64,000 nucleotides of DNA from Streptomyces longhuiensis (lineage in GTDB: Bacteria; Actinomycetota; Actinomycetes; Streptomycetales; Streptomycetaceae). The notes beneath the pieces were generated by a model that worked only from the letters and a program-made list of their open reading frames with translations, was not told the DNA's origin and did not search any database. Of this stretch, positions 8,429 to 17,323 are shown one piece after another. The DNA lies in assembly GCF_020616555.1 (NCBI RefSeq), contig NZ_CP085173.1, forward strand, positions 620,001 to 684,000, given 5' to 3'. Each line of letters begins with the position of its first letter. Position 1 is the first letter of the stretch. A program made the position numbers and the translations under genes.

Positions 8429-9679
8429 TCAGGTCATCTCCGATCTCCGGGCCCATCGCGGGATGTGCCGTCGAGGGGCTGGAAGCGTCGGCAGGACCGC
8501 GGTCTGGGCAGGTGTCGCCAACAGCGAGGCGGCCACGGCCAGATGGAGCAGATACGGGGAGGCGTCGCCCAGGCCCGCCTCGGTGTACGAGGCGATCGCG
8601 CAGTAGCTGATCAGGAAGATCGCGCAGGCCCGCTGCAGCGACGGCGGCCGCAGCAACGCGACACCGCCGAGGACCAGGATGATCGCCGCCACGACGGCGG
8701 CGCCGACCAGCCCCTGCTCCTGGTAGACGGCCAGCCAGCTGTTGTCAATGGGCAGCCCGTCGAACGACTTGTCGCCCAGGCCCATGCCGAACAGCTGCTC
8801 CGTGGTCGTCCGGGGCGCCGCGAGGAGGGCGTCCCAGACCTTGGCCCGGCCGGTGAGATTGGCGAAGTTCTCCTGGCTCTGCCCGCGCAGGAACCACGCC
8901 TGGAGCGCGGAGCTGAACCCGACCGCGGCCACCGTGGCGCACACCACGGTCCAGGTGAAGAACCGGCGGGCGGCGGCGCTGGTCAGGAGGAGCGAGCCGA
9001 TCGCCAACGCAAGCCCGATGAACAGGCCGAGCGTGGCCGTCCGGGTGTGGGTCAACAGCAGCAGGACGAACGACGGCACGATGATCACCGCTGCGGCGGT
9101 CCTGTCGGTCCGGCGGCCCAGGACGAGCAGCACGGTGAGCCCGATGATCACCGCGGCGTACTGTCCGATCTGCGGCGGCGTGAGCGGCCAGAGCGCGCCG
9201 ACGAGGCGGCCGCCGTAGAGGTCCGGCAGGGCCGCGCCCGGTGAGATGACCAGGCCGGCGGCCACCAACCCGAGCACCGCGAAGTACATCCGGATGTGGT
9301 GCCGGACGAACGTCATGCCGCCGTCCCACCAGCGGGTGAGCAGCCACAGGGTGCCGATGAAGAGCGCGAGGCGGGCACAGCGGAACAGCGCGCCGAACCC
9401 GGACTCCATATCCACGCTGGAGATCACGCTCGGCACCAGGAGCAGGGTCAGCAGCAGCACGAAGGCGCTGGATCGGATGCGCAGCCCGAGATTGACCGCG
9501 AGTGCCAGTGCGAACGCGGCGACCAGCGCGCCCATGGTGGCCATCTGGATGAGGGAGCGGGGCAGCGGGACGATGGTCTCCGCCCCGGCCGAGCCGAGCG
9601 TGTTGAGGATCAGCAGGGCCCAGATGACCCCGACGATCCTCGGTGTTCCCGCAGCGCGTGCTTCGGCCACCTCAACCAC
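8429..9679 (-). CDS. O-antigen ligase/Wzy-like polymerase
   Basis: About 416 residues of mostly hydrophobic sequence with about 10-12 predicted membrane segments and a large polar loop near the middle-to-C-terminal third (around LRGQSQENFANLTGRAKVWD), the usual architecture of O-antigen ligase/Wzy proteins. Within that loop the TGR and the later PIDNSWLAVYQEQG segment match the family style. It is the best candidate for polymerising flipped repeat units outside the membrane. GTG at 9679 is proposed because it overlaps the stop of the beta-helix gene at 9672; the Shine-Dalgarno match is weak, so a start a few codons away is possible. Confidence 0.7.
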   Translation of the reverse strand: MVEVAEARAAGTPRIVGVIWALLILNTLGSAGAETIVPLPRSLIQMATMGALVAAFALALAVNLGLRIRSSAFVLLLTLLLVPSVISSVDMESGFGALFRCARLALFIGTLWLLTRWWDGGMTFVRHHIRMYFAVLGLVAAGLVISPGAALPDLYGGRLVGALWPLTPPQIGQYAAVIIGLTVLLVLGRRTDRTAAAVIIVPSFVLLLLTHTRTATLGLFIGLALAIGSLLLTSAAARRFFTWTVVCATVAAVGFSSALQAWFLRGQSQENFANLTGRAKVWDALLAAPRTTTEQLFGMGLGDKSFDGLPIDNSWLAVYQEQGLVGAAVVAAIILVLGGVALLRPPSLQRACAIFLISYCAIASYTEAGLGDASPYLLHLAVAASLLATPAQTAVLPTLPAPRRHIPRWARRSEMT

Positions 9680-11207
9680 CGTCCCGTGGACGGAGCGTGC
9701 TGCCCGTGTCCTGCCGGTAGGGCGCACCCTGCCACTCCCCGAAGTCGAGCACCTGACTCTGATCCTTGGCGACGAAACTCCATGCTCCGACGTAGACGTT
9801 GTCGTACCAGCGGTTGTGCTGCTTGGCGGTGATCGCCTCGGCCACCCGCTCACCCTTGTACGGCGACCAGTCCGGATAGGTGCCGTAATTGGCGAGGAGC
9901 GCCATGCGGTCGCACTTCGCCGTGCACTTGACGACGGCCTTGTCCAGCACGAAGCGGTTGTCGTGGATGTCCACCCGCTGGGTCTTCCACCGGCAGTCGG
10001 CATAGAGCGGTGCGGTGACGATCGCCGGTTTCGCGCAGCGGTTCGTCTTCTTCACGAGCAACGTGCAGTCACCGGACGAGGTGTTGGCCGGGCTGTTGCA
10101 GAACCGGTCGGCGTTCTCCCACAGGGTGATCCCGGACCAGTTGTTCTCCAGGACGTTCCCGTCGACCTCGATCTTGTCGGTGCGGGCCGGGATCCGTGGC
10201 TCGCCACCGGACTCGGAGAGGTAGACGGTCGCGTACGGGAAGCTGTCACCCTTCTTGGCCTCCCTGCGGCCCTCGACCCAGTTGTTCCGCCGAATCGTGT
10301 TCTTGCGGATGACCGCGTTGTAACTGGTCTCGTAGATCAGCGCGGCACCGTCGTTGTCCTCGAGCACGTTGTTGTCGATGCGGAAGTCGTTGTTGTTGGT
10401 GTCCGCCCACAGCCCGGTCCCGCGGTTGTCGTGCACCCAGTTGCCGCGGATGTCGGCGCCGTTGACGGCCCAGAACTTGATGCCGCCGGTGCAGCCGCAG
10501 CCCTCGCGCCGCCGCTCCCAGTCGCCGGTGTTGTTGCCCACGATCTCATTGCCCTCGACCACCAGACCGCTGATGCGGCCGTTGGCCTTGTACGCGTTCA
10601 TGCCGTACTGGCCGTTCTCGCGCAGGCAACTGGAGCGGACCTTCTGATGGGCGCCCGCCATCAGCCCGGCGCCGGAGTTGAGCTGGATCGTCGCGTGCTC
10701 GATCACCCATCCGTCGGCCGAGTCGTGGTTGACCACACCCTCGTCCGGCGGCGCCACGAAACGCTGCACCGTCAGATACCGGATGGCCACATCGCGGGCC
10801 CTGCCGCCGAACGCGTACTGGTTCTTCTTCCCGCCGTCGAGCACCGCGCCCGGCGCCCCGAGGTAGCGGTCCCCTTCCTTGGGGATGACCTGGGCATAGC
10901 GGTCCGCTTCAAGTCTGTGTTTGCCGGGCCGAAGCCAGAACGTGGTGTGCGGCGGGCTGCTCTTGGTCTTCGCCGCCAGGTCACCGACCACCGCGGGGTC
11001 GACGGTCACCGCGCCCGCCGGCGCCTTCGCCGGCCCGGCCGCGGGCTTGGCGCACACCCGGGCCACGGGCGTGGACGGCGCAGCCGTGGTCGGCACGGCG
11101 GCCGGCTTCGCCTCCGTGCCTCCCGAGCTCTCACAGCCGGTCGTCGCCAGCAGGGCCAGCGCCAGGGGTGCCACCCCCAGCGCCCAGTGCCGCCTCTTGA
11201 TCCCCAC
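9672..11207 (-). CDS. right-handed beta-helix lipoprotein
   Basis: A 511-residue exported protein starting at GTG 11207, behind an AGGGGGG ribosome site just after the upstream TAG. It has a lipoprotein signal (positively charged N-terminus, hydrophobic stretch, lipobox ending LATTGC) and then a Pro/Ala/Thr-rich linker. The remainder is a long run of Asn-rich short strands (for example WVHDNRGTGLWADTNNNDF) typical of right-handed parallel beta-helices that bind, cleave or epimerise polysaccharides. Because it sits between a lyase-like gene and the polymerase gene, it may act on the nascent polymer outside the membrane. Whether it is an epimerase, a lyase or only a binding protein is unknown. 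Confidence 0.75.
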   Translation of the reverse strand: MGIKRRHWALGVAPLALALLATTGCESSGGTEAKPAAVPTTAAPSTPVARVCAKPAAGPAKAPAGAVTVDPAVVGDLAAKTKSSPPHTTFWLRPGKHRLEADRYAQVIPKEGDRYLGAPGAVLDGGKKNQYAFGGRARDVAIRYLTVQRFVAPPDEGVVNHDSADGWVIEHATIQLNSGAGLMAGAHQKVRSSCLRENGQYGMNAYKANGRISGLVVEGNEIVGNNTGDWERRREGCGCTGGIKFWAVNGADIRGNWVHDNRGTGLWADTNNNDFRIDNNVLEDNDGAALIYETSYNAVIRKNTIRRNNWVEGRREAKKGDSFPYATVYLSESGGEPRIPARTDKIEVDGNVLENNWSGITLWENADRFCNSPANTSSGDCTLLVKKTNRCAKPAIVTAPLYADCRWKTQRVDIHDNRFVLDKAVVKCTAKCDRMALLANYGTYPDWSPYKGERVAEAITAKQHNRWYDNVYVGAWSFVAKDQSQVLDFGEWQGAPYRQDTGSTLRPRDGG

Positions 11208-11215
11208 GCGCCCCC

Positions 11216-13189
11216 CTAGCCGAACCTGAGCGCGGTGGTGAACTCCACCACGCCGTCGGTGAAGCCGGTGCCGACCAGCGTGGTGGTGGGTTCCTTGCGC
11301 CCGAATCCGGCGGAGTACCAGCCGAGCGGCGGCTGGGTCTCGCCGTGGTGCGCGCGCCAGGACAGCTGCCCGGGCAGGTCGAGCACGGCGGAGCGGTCCT
11401 CGCCGTCCCGGATCCAGGTGAGCTCGGCGCGGTTGCCCGTCAGGTCCGCGGCGATCGCCGGGCCGAGGTGGAACGCCAGGCGCACCTCGGCCCTGCGCGA
11501 GCCTCGCACCTCGTCGACGACTTTCAACTCCCGGCTCGCAGCCTCCAGTTCGACCCTTCGGCGGTGGACCGAGCCCTGGTAGCCGTCGTGCTCGGCGCAC
11601 CAGCGGGCCACGCCCTGCTGAGAGGTGCCCGCGGTCAGGACGCGGGTGTGGGCATGCCGGGTCCACAGGAACGGGCCGCCGGAGACGGACTGGTCGGTGC
11701 CGTCCAGTTGCAGGGTGTTGTGGCCGAGAGTCGACCGGAAGTACTGCCGCCACTCGGGCTGCCCGTGGTAGCAGTACGTGCCCGGGTCGGCGAGCACCTC
11801 GACCCCGTCGTGGCGGACCTCGACGGACAGCGCGTCCGCGTGGGCGTGTGCGGCGATGGACAGGAAGCCGTGCGGGCCGCCGTCGCAGCGGCACCAGATC
11901 TCCTCCGGCCCGCTCTCTGCCGCACTGCGCAGGATGGTCATGCCCGCGTCGGCGAAATGGGCCGGTCGACGTGCCGGCCGGTTCATGGCCGATGCGGTCT
12001 CACTCTTCCCGTACGGCCGGATGAGCGCGGCGAGGAGCGGAGTGCGTACGTCGCTTCCGGTCGCCGCCGGCCACCAGCCGAGCCGGCCGAACACGGCGTC
12101 CCCGGTGGCAAGGAGCGACGCCCAGCGGTCGGTGCCCGCACCGTCGACGACGAGACCGTGCCCGTCGTCGGCGTCGCCCTGGCGTGGCGGACGCAACCGG
12201 CTGTCCACGACGGCCGCGAGCGCGTCGGTCATCCGCAGCAGCACCAGCCGGGTCGACGCGGGGACCGGCACGCCGGCGGCGTCGGCCTCGGCCACCGCGG
12301 CCAGGCCGAGCTCCAGGACGAGTCCGTGATACTCGGTGGCCAGCTCGCGGTTGAGGCCGGAGCCGAAGGTGTTGCTCCGCAGGTGCTGGTCCAGCGACTT
12401 GAGCGCGCCGGCCCGCCAACGCGCCGAGGTGGAGAACCAGTCGAACGCGCAGGCCCCGGCCAACTGCCCGGCGGCCTCCGCGATGACGTGGTTGTTCGCC
12501 GAAGAACCCCGGCTGGGGAACGCGGCCAGCCAGCGCTGGTGGTGCCAGATCTGGCTCACCGCCACCGGGTTGTTCTCGAACAGCTCGCCCACGCCCGGCC
12601 AGCCGTCGAGCAGCCGGCGGATCCACACCCAGGAAAGGAGACGGATGCCCAGCTCGATGCCGCTGATCCAATGCACGCCGCGCAGCGGCGGGTTGGCCTT
12701 CCACCACGAGCGCAGATGCTCGGCCACGCGCTCGGCGTACCGCTCGTTCCCGGTGACCGCGTAGGCGGCGGCGAGCACGGTGAGGTACTGGTGCCGGGAC
12801 AGCTCCCAGATCTGCTTGATGTCCCCGACCGCTTCCTCGTTCCGGTACGGCACGTCGAAGGCGTAGCCCCACGGAGCCCGGCGCCCGGTCTTCGGGTCGC
12901 TCCACCAGTCCGGGTCGTCCAGGTCGTCGCGGACCACCCCGAAGTACTCGACGTGTCCGTACAGCAGCCGGTCCGCCTCGGCGACGAGACGCTTCGCGGC
13001 GTCCGCGGGGATCTGCGCGATCGTCCCGGCCGGCAGAACCGCGGTGAACCGGGCACCGGTCACGCTCGGGCAGTCGGGGCGTGCCGATCGCCAGCGCCGC
13101 CTGCGCACCGCGTCGCCCACCCGGCCGCCGACCTCCCGCGGACCCATCCGGGAAAGGCGTCGCAGGTACCAGCCCGCGCTCATGGTCAT
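11216..13189 (-). CDS. heparinase II/III-like polysaccharide lyase family protein
   Basis: A 657-residue protein with an alpha/alpha-toroid N-terminal half and a beta-sandwich C-terminal half, as in heparinase II/III and related alginate lyases. Visible landmarks are SSANNHVIAEAAGQL in the toroid (Asn-His pair), HAHADALSVEV and ADPGTYCYHG in the sandwich, and LGHNTLQLDG. No signal peptide is obvious. Members are common inside capsule and O-antigen clusters that make uronic-acid polymers, where they may trim chains or have lost catalysis. ATG 13189 overlaps the upstream stop (ATGA); a second ATG lies two codons later. Confidence 0.8.
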   Translation of the reverse strand: MTMSAGWYLRRLSRMGPREVGGRVGDAVRRRRWRSARPDCPSVTGARFTAVLPAGTIAQIPADAAKRLVAEADRLLYGHVEYFGVVRDDLDDPDWWSDPKTGRRAPWGYAFDVPYRNEEAVGDIKQIWELSRHQYLTVLAAAYAVTGNERYAERVAEHLRSWWKANPPLRGVHWISGIELGIRLLSWVWIRRLLDGWPGVGELFENNPVAVSQIWHHQRWLAAFPSRGSSANNHVIAEAAGQLAGACAFDWFSTSARWRAGALKSLDQHLRSNTFGSGLNRELATEYHGLVLELGLAAVAEADAAGVPVPASTRLVLLRMTDALAAVVDSRLRPPRQGDADDGHGLVVDGAGTDRWASLLATGDAVFGRLGWWPAATGSDVRTPLLAALIRPYGKSETASAMNRPARRPAHFADAGMTILRSAAESGPEEIWCRCDGGPHGFLSIAAHAHADALSVEVRHDGVEVLADPGTYCYHGQPEWRQYFRSTLGHNTLQLDGTDQSVSGGPFLWTRHAHTRVLTAGTSQQGVARWCAEHDGYQGSVHRRRVELEAASRELKVVDEVRGSRRAEVRLAFHLGPAIAADLTGNRAELTWIRDGEDRSAVLDLPGQLSWRAHHGETQPPLGWYSAGFGRKEPTTTLVGTGFTDGVVEFTTALRFG

Positions 13190-15357
13190 CGCGGCCTCGC
13201 CAGCGTCACCGGCGCGCCGGCGGCCAGGCCGGCCTGCACGGCGAGGGTGGCCGACGTGGTGGCGACCAGCGACTCCAGCGGCACCGGCATCGGCCCGCCG
13301 GTCCGTACGGCCTTGACGAACGCGGCGAGCTCGGCGTTCTGGCCCTTGTCCCGGGCCTTGGGAAGCCGCGAACTGACCCACCGCTTACGGCCGTACACCG
13401 AGGCACGGACGAAGTCGTCGAGGCGCAGCACCTTGCCGTCCGCGACGAGATCCAGCGTCTCCTTGGGGAAGCTGGGCGCGCCGGTGGTGACGTAGCTGAT
13501 GGTGGCGGTGGATCCGTCCGGGTAGTGCAGTACGACCTGCAGGTCCTCGTTGCCGGACGGGGCGGTCGCGTACACGGAGACCGGGTCGGCATCGAGCAGC
13601 CAGCTCGCCGTGTCGATGAAGTGTCCGCCCTCGCCGGCGAAGCGCGAGCCCTCGGTGCCCTGTTGGAGGTACCAGCTGCCGTGCTGCAGCCGGCCCGCGT
13701 TGACCAGGTAGCGCAGGCTCGCCGGTCCTGTCCGGGCGCCGAACCGCTGCTTGGCGTCCTGCAGCAGCGGCGCGAAGCGGCGGTTGAAACCGACCTGCAG
13801 CCGGTCGTTGCCGGACTCCTCCACCGCCGCGAGCACGCCGGCCAGCTCGTCCTCGGTCAGGGCCAGGGGCTTCTCCACGAACACCGTCTTGCCCGCGAGG
13901 AGCGCTCGGCGGGTCAGTTCGGCGTGCGAGCTGTGCCGGGTGACCACGAACACCGCGTCGATGGACTTGTCGCCGAGCACGGCGTCGAGGTCGGTGGTCG
14001 CCTCGGCGAAGCCGAACTTCCGCTGCGCGTTGGTCGCGGACAGCGCCGTCGTGGTGACCACGGTCGACAGCGTGACACCGTCGCGCTGGGCCAGGTGCGG
14101 GAGCAGCATCGACGTCGCGTAGTTCCCCGCGCCGACGAACGCGAGGCGCACCGGCGCATGCCCGGCCCGGGCCGGGCCCCGCTGCGCGTTCACCGTGGGC
14201 ACGGTCACCGCCGGAGCCTGAGCCTCACCCTTGTGTTCGGCGTACCGGAACAGCACGGCGACGGCCTTGAGTTCGCCGTCCTTCAGGCTCTGATACGTCT
14301 CGACGGCGTCGTCGAGGTCGGCGACGTGGGACACCAGGGGCTCCACGTCGACGCTGCCGCGGGCGACGAGATCGAGAAAGCACGCGAGGTTGCGGCGCTC
14401 TGTCCAGCGCACATAGCCGATCGGGTAGTCCCGTCCGTCGAGTTCGTACTCCGGGTCGTAGCGTCCGGGACCGTAGGAGCGGGAGAACCGGACGTCGAGC
14501 TCCTTCTCGTAGTACGCGTTCCACGGCAGGTCGAGGCGGCACTTGCCGATGTCGACGACCCGGCCGCGGTCCCGGCACAGCCGGGCGGCCAGCTCGACGG
14601 GCTGGTTGCTGCCGCCACCGGCGGCCAGGTACACCTGGTCCACGCCGTGCCCGTCGGTGAGTTCGGCGACGGCGGCTTCCACGGCCGCGGACTCGGGATC
14701 GCCGCAGGCCGCGGCGCCCAGGCGCTCGGCGAGCTCACAGCGCGCCGGGTCGGGGTCGACCCCGACCACGCGGGCCCCCGAGGCGGCGAGCAGCTGCACC
14801 ACCAGTTGCCCGATCAGGCCGAGGCCGATGACCAGGGCCACGTCGCCGAGTTGGGGCTCGCCGCGGCGGACGCCCTGCATCGCGATCGACCCGACGGTGC
14901 CGAAGGCCGCGTGCCGCGACGCGAGGCCGTCCGGTACCGGGGCATAGAGGTTCTTCGGCACCCAGTTCAGCTCGGCGTGCAGCGCGTGCTCGTTGCCGGC
15001 GCAGGCCACGAGGTCGCCGACCTTCACGTCGTCGATCCCGGGGCCGACCTGCTCGACCACGCCGCACAGCGAGTAGCCCAGCGGGGTGTAGGAGTCCAGC
15101 TTGCCCATCACCTTTTGATAGGTGGGGCCCACGCCGTTGGTGGCCACGCTCTGCATGACCTTGGCGACCTGGTCGGGCCGGGAGCGGGCCTTGCCCAGCA
15201 TCGACATGCCGGCCTCGGACACCTTCATGAGTTCGGTCCCGGTGGAAATCAGCGAGTAGGCGGTGCGGACCAGCACCCCGCCCGGCTTGCATCCCGGCAC
15301 CGGCACGTCGAGCACCGCGAGCTCGCCGCTCTTGTAGTTCTGAACGACCTGTTTCAC
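13186..15357 (-). CDS. two-domain oxidoreductase: zinc-type dehydrogenase fused to Gfo/Idh/MocA
   Basis: A 723-residue fusion. Residues 1 to about 375 form a medium-chain dehydrogenase with a nucleotide motif GLGLIGQ at 178-184. Residues about 402-723 form a Gfo/Idh/MocA oxidoreductase with VGAGNYA at 408-414 and the EKPLALTEDE catalytic-lysine region. The same fusion is found in surface-polysaccharide clusters next to heparinase-like and asparagine-synthase-like genes. Its likely role is redox tailoring of a nucleotide sugar or uronic acid, but substrate is not known. The start is GTG 15357; the gene lies 28 bp after the amidotransferase and overlaps the lyase gene by 4 bp. Confidence 0.85.
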   Translation of the reverse strand: MKQVVQNYKSGELAVLDVPVPGCKPGGVLVRTAYSLISTGTELMKVSEAGMSMLGKARSRPDQVAKVMQSVATNGVGPTYQKVMGKLDSYTPLGYSLCGVVEQVGPGIDDVKVGDLVACAGNEHALHAELNWVPKNLYAPVPDGLASRHAAFGTVGSIAMQGVRRGEPQLGDVALVIGLGLIGQLVVQLLAASGARVVGVDPDPARCELAERLGAAACGDPESAAVEAAVAELTDGHGVDQVYLAAGGGSNQPVELAARLCRDRGRVVDIGKCRLDLPWNAYYEKELDVRFSRSYGPGRYDPEYELDGRDYPIGYVRWTERRNLACFLDLVARGSVDVEPLVSHVADLDDAVETYQSLKDGELKAVAVLFRYAEHKGEAQAPAVTVPTVNAQRGPARAGHAPVRLAFVGAGNYATSMLLPHLAQRDGVTLSTVVTTTALSATNAQRKFGFAEATTDLDAVLGDKSIDAVFVVTRHSSHAELTRRALLAGKTVFVEKPLALTEDELAGVLAAVEESGNDRLQVGFNRRFAPLLQDAKQRFGARTGPASLRYLVNAGRLQHGSWYLQQGTEGSRFAGEGGHFIDTASWLLDADPVSVYATAPSGNEDLQVVLHYPDGSTATISYVTTGAPSFPKETLDLVADGKVLRLDDFVRASVYGRKRWVSSRLPKARDKGQNAELAAFVKAVRTGGPMPVPLESLVATTSATLAVQAGLAAGAPVTLARPR

Positions 15358-15385
15358 CGAAGTCCCCTTGTTTCTAAGCTGTCTT

Positions 15386-17320
15386 CTACGCTGCCGAGCG
15401 AGTGCTCCGGCCGGACCCGGAGGTCGCGTCGCGGTACCAGTACTCGAGGGTCAGCACATGCCACAGATGCTTGGAGAAGTCCCGCTGCCCGGCCGCGTCC
15501 TCGGCGACCATGCGCGCCAGCGCGTCGCGGCGCAGCAGCCCGGAGTTGACGAGCACGCCGTCGTTGACCACCTCGCGCACCAGCGGTGCCAGATCCCGGC
15601 TCATCCAGGCCCGCAGCGGGGCGCTGAACAGGCCCTTGGGCCGGTACACGATCTCCCGGGGCAGGACCGAGGTGGCCGCCTCCTTGAGGACGGCCTTGCC
15701 CTGCCGGCCGACGATCTTGCGGTCGCCGGGCACGGCGAACGCCGCCTTGACCACCTCGACGTCCACGTACGGCACCCGCACCTCGGTCGAGGCCGCCATG
15801 CTGGAGCGGTCCGTGTAAGCGAGGTTGAGGCCCGGCAGGAACATCCGTGAGTCGCCCAGGCACATGCGGTTGACGAAGTCGTCGAGCTCGTTGTCCTGAT
15901 AGATGTCCGCGTGCTCGGTCAGTACGTCGTCGACCGTCCCGGCCAGGTCCGGATCGACCAGGGCAAGCAGCTCGTCCTGGTCGTACATGGTGTAGCTGCG
16001 CCGGAAGGCGGTCTCCTCCGGCAGGTCGGCGAAGGAGAGGAACCGTTTCGCGAAGCGCACCGACCGGTACCCCCGGCGGGCCGTGGCGACCGGCAGCCGG
16101 TCCACCGCCCTGGACACCCCGCGCCGCAGAGGCCGCGGAATGCGCTGGTAGCGCAGTGCGATCAGGTTGGCCAGGTGCTTGCGGTACCCGGCGAACAGCT
16201 CGTCGGCACCCATCCCCGAGAGCATCACCTTGACCCCGGCCTCCCGGGCGGCCGAGCAGATCAGGAACGTGTTGATCGCGGCAGGGTCGCCGATCGGCTC
16301 GTCCAGGTGGTACGTCATCTGGGGCAGCAGGTCGAGCACGTTCGGCGCGATCTCGATCTCGTGCAGATCGACGCCGAACCGCGCGGCCACCTGCCGGGCG
16401 TAGCGCAGGTCGTCGGGCATCGCCTCGAACTTGGCGTCCTCGGCGCGGAACCCGATCGTGTAGGCGGAGATCCCGGGCTGGTGGCGGGACGCGAGAGCGG
16501 TCAGGTAGCTGGAGTCGAGGCCGCCGGAGAGGAAGGTCGCCACCGGTACGTCGGAGAGCAGGTGCCGCCGGGTCGACTCCTCGACGATGGCGGCCAGGTC
16601 CGGCAGTTCGCCGCTGCGGGCACGGTCCCGGCCCTCGGCGGCGACGTCCTTCAGGTTCCAGTAACGGCCACGCTCCACCCGGCCGTCGGGCCGGCACCGC
16701 AGCCAGCTCCCCGGCGGCAGCTTCTCCGCCTCACGGAACGCGCACCGCGAGTCCGGCACCCAGTAGTAGAGGAGCGAAGCCACCAGTGCCGCGTGATCCA
16801 CCTCCAGCGATCCGCCGGTGGCGGCGGCGAGCGCCTTGAGCTCGGAGGCGAACATCAGGCCCTGGCCGCGCCGGAGCAGGAAGAGCGGCTTGATGCCCAA
16901 CTGGTCGCGGGCGAGCACCAGTTCACCGGTGCGCTCGTCGAAGACCCCGAACGCGAACATACCGCGCAGCCGGGGCAGGCAGTCCGTGCCCCAGCGTCGC
17001 CAGGCCTCCAGGACCACCTCGGTGTCGGAGGTGCCGCGAAAGCGCACCCCGGTCGCCGCCAACTCGGCGCGCAGCTCGGGCGCGTTGTACAGCTCTCCGT
17101 TGTACGTGAGGACGAGGCCCCCCGAGACCATCGGCTGGGCGCCGGTCTCGGACAGGTCGATGATGGACAGCCTGCGGTGCCCGAGGTGCACTTCCCCGTC
17201 ACCGGCGGGGTGGCTGTAGCGGCCCGCCCCGTCCGGACCGCGGTGGGCGAGGGTCTCGGTGAGCCGGTCGGTCACGGCTTTTCCGTCCGGCCACCGGTAA
17301 GTGCCTGCGATGCCACACAT
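15386..17320 (-). CDS. asnB: glutamine-hydrolysing asparagine synthase-type amidotransferase
   Basis: The 644-residue protein has both AsnB domains. The N-terminal glutaminase keeps the nucleophile Cys2 (MCGIAG) plus RLSIIDLS and LTYNGELYN. The synthetase domain keeps the ATP pyrophosphatase loop SGGLDSS at 265-271 and later LSGMGADELFAGYRK. All catalytic landmarks are intact, so it should be active. Within a polysaccharide locus an AsnB homologue is more likely to amidate a carboxyl group of a uronic acid than to make free asparagine, but the sequence alone cannot separate these. It follows the Wzz-like gene by 3 bp. Confidence 0.9.
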   Translation of the reverse strand: MCGIAGTYRWPDGKAVTDRLTETLAHRGPDGAGRYSHPAGDGEVHLGHRRLSIIDLSETGAQPMVSGGLVLTYNGELYNAPELRAELAATGVRFRGTSDTEVVLEAWRRWGTDCLPRLRGMFAFGVFDERTGELVLARDQLGIKPLFLLRRGQGLMFASELKALAAATGGSLEVDHAALVASLLYYWVPDSRCAFREAEKLPPGSWLRCRPDGRVERGRYWNLKDVAAEGRDRARSGELPDLAAIVEESTRRHLLSDVPVATFLSGGLDSSYLTALASRHQPGISAYTIGFRAEDAKFEAMPDDLRYARQVAARFGVDLHEIEIAPNVLDLLPQMTYHLDEPIGDPAAINTFLICSAAREAGVKVMLSGMGADELFAGYRKHLANLIALRYQRIPRPLRRGVSRAVDRLPVATARRGYRSVRFAKRFLSFADLPEETAFRRSYTMYDQDELLALVDPDLAGTVDDVLTEHADIYQDNELDDFVNRMCLGDSRMFLPGLNLAYTDRSSMAASTEVRVPYVDVEVVKAAFAVPGDRKIVGRQGKAVLKEAATSVLPREIVYRPKGLFSAPLRAWMSRDLAPLVREVVNDGVLVNSGLLRRDALARMVAEDAAGQRDFSKHLWHVLTLEYWYRDATSGSGRSTRSAA

Positions 17321-17323
17321 GTA

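Noticed and set aside
11345..13495. A 716-codon plus-strand frame
   Set aside because: It is antisense to the heparinase-like gene and has no recognisable fold or ribosome site.
13081..15549. An 822-codon plus-strand frame
   Set aside because: It is antisense to the two-domain oxidoreductase gene, and its translation is low complexity.
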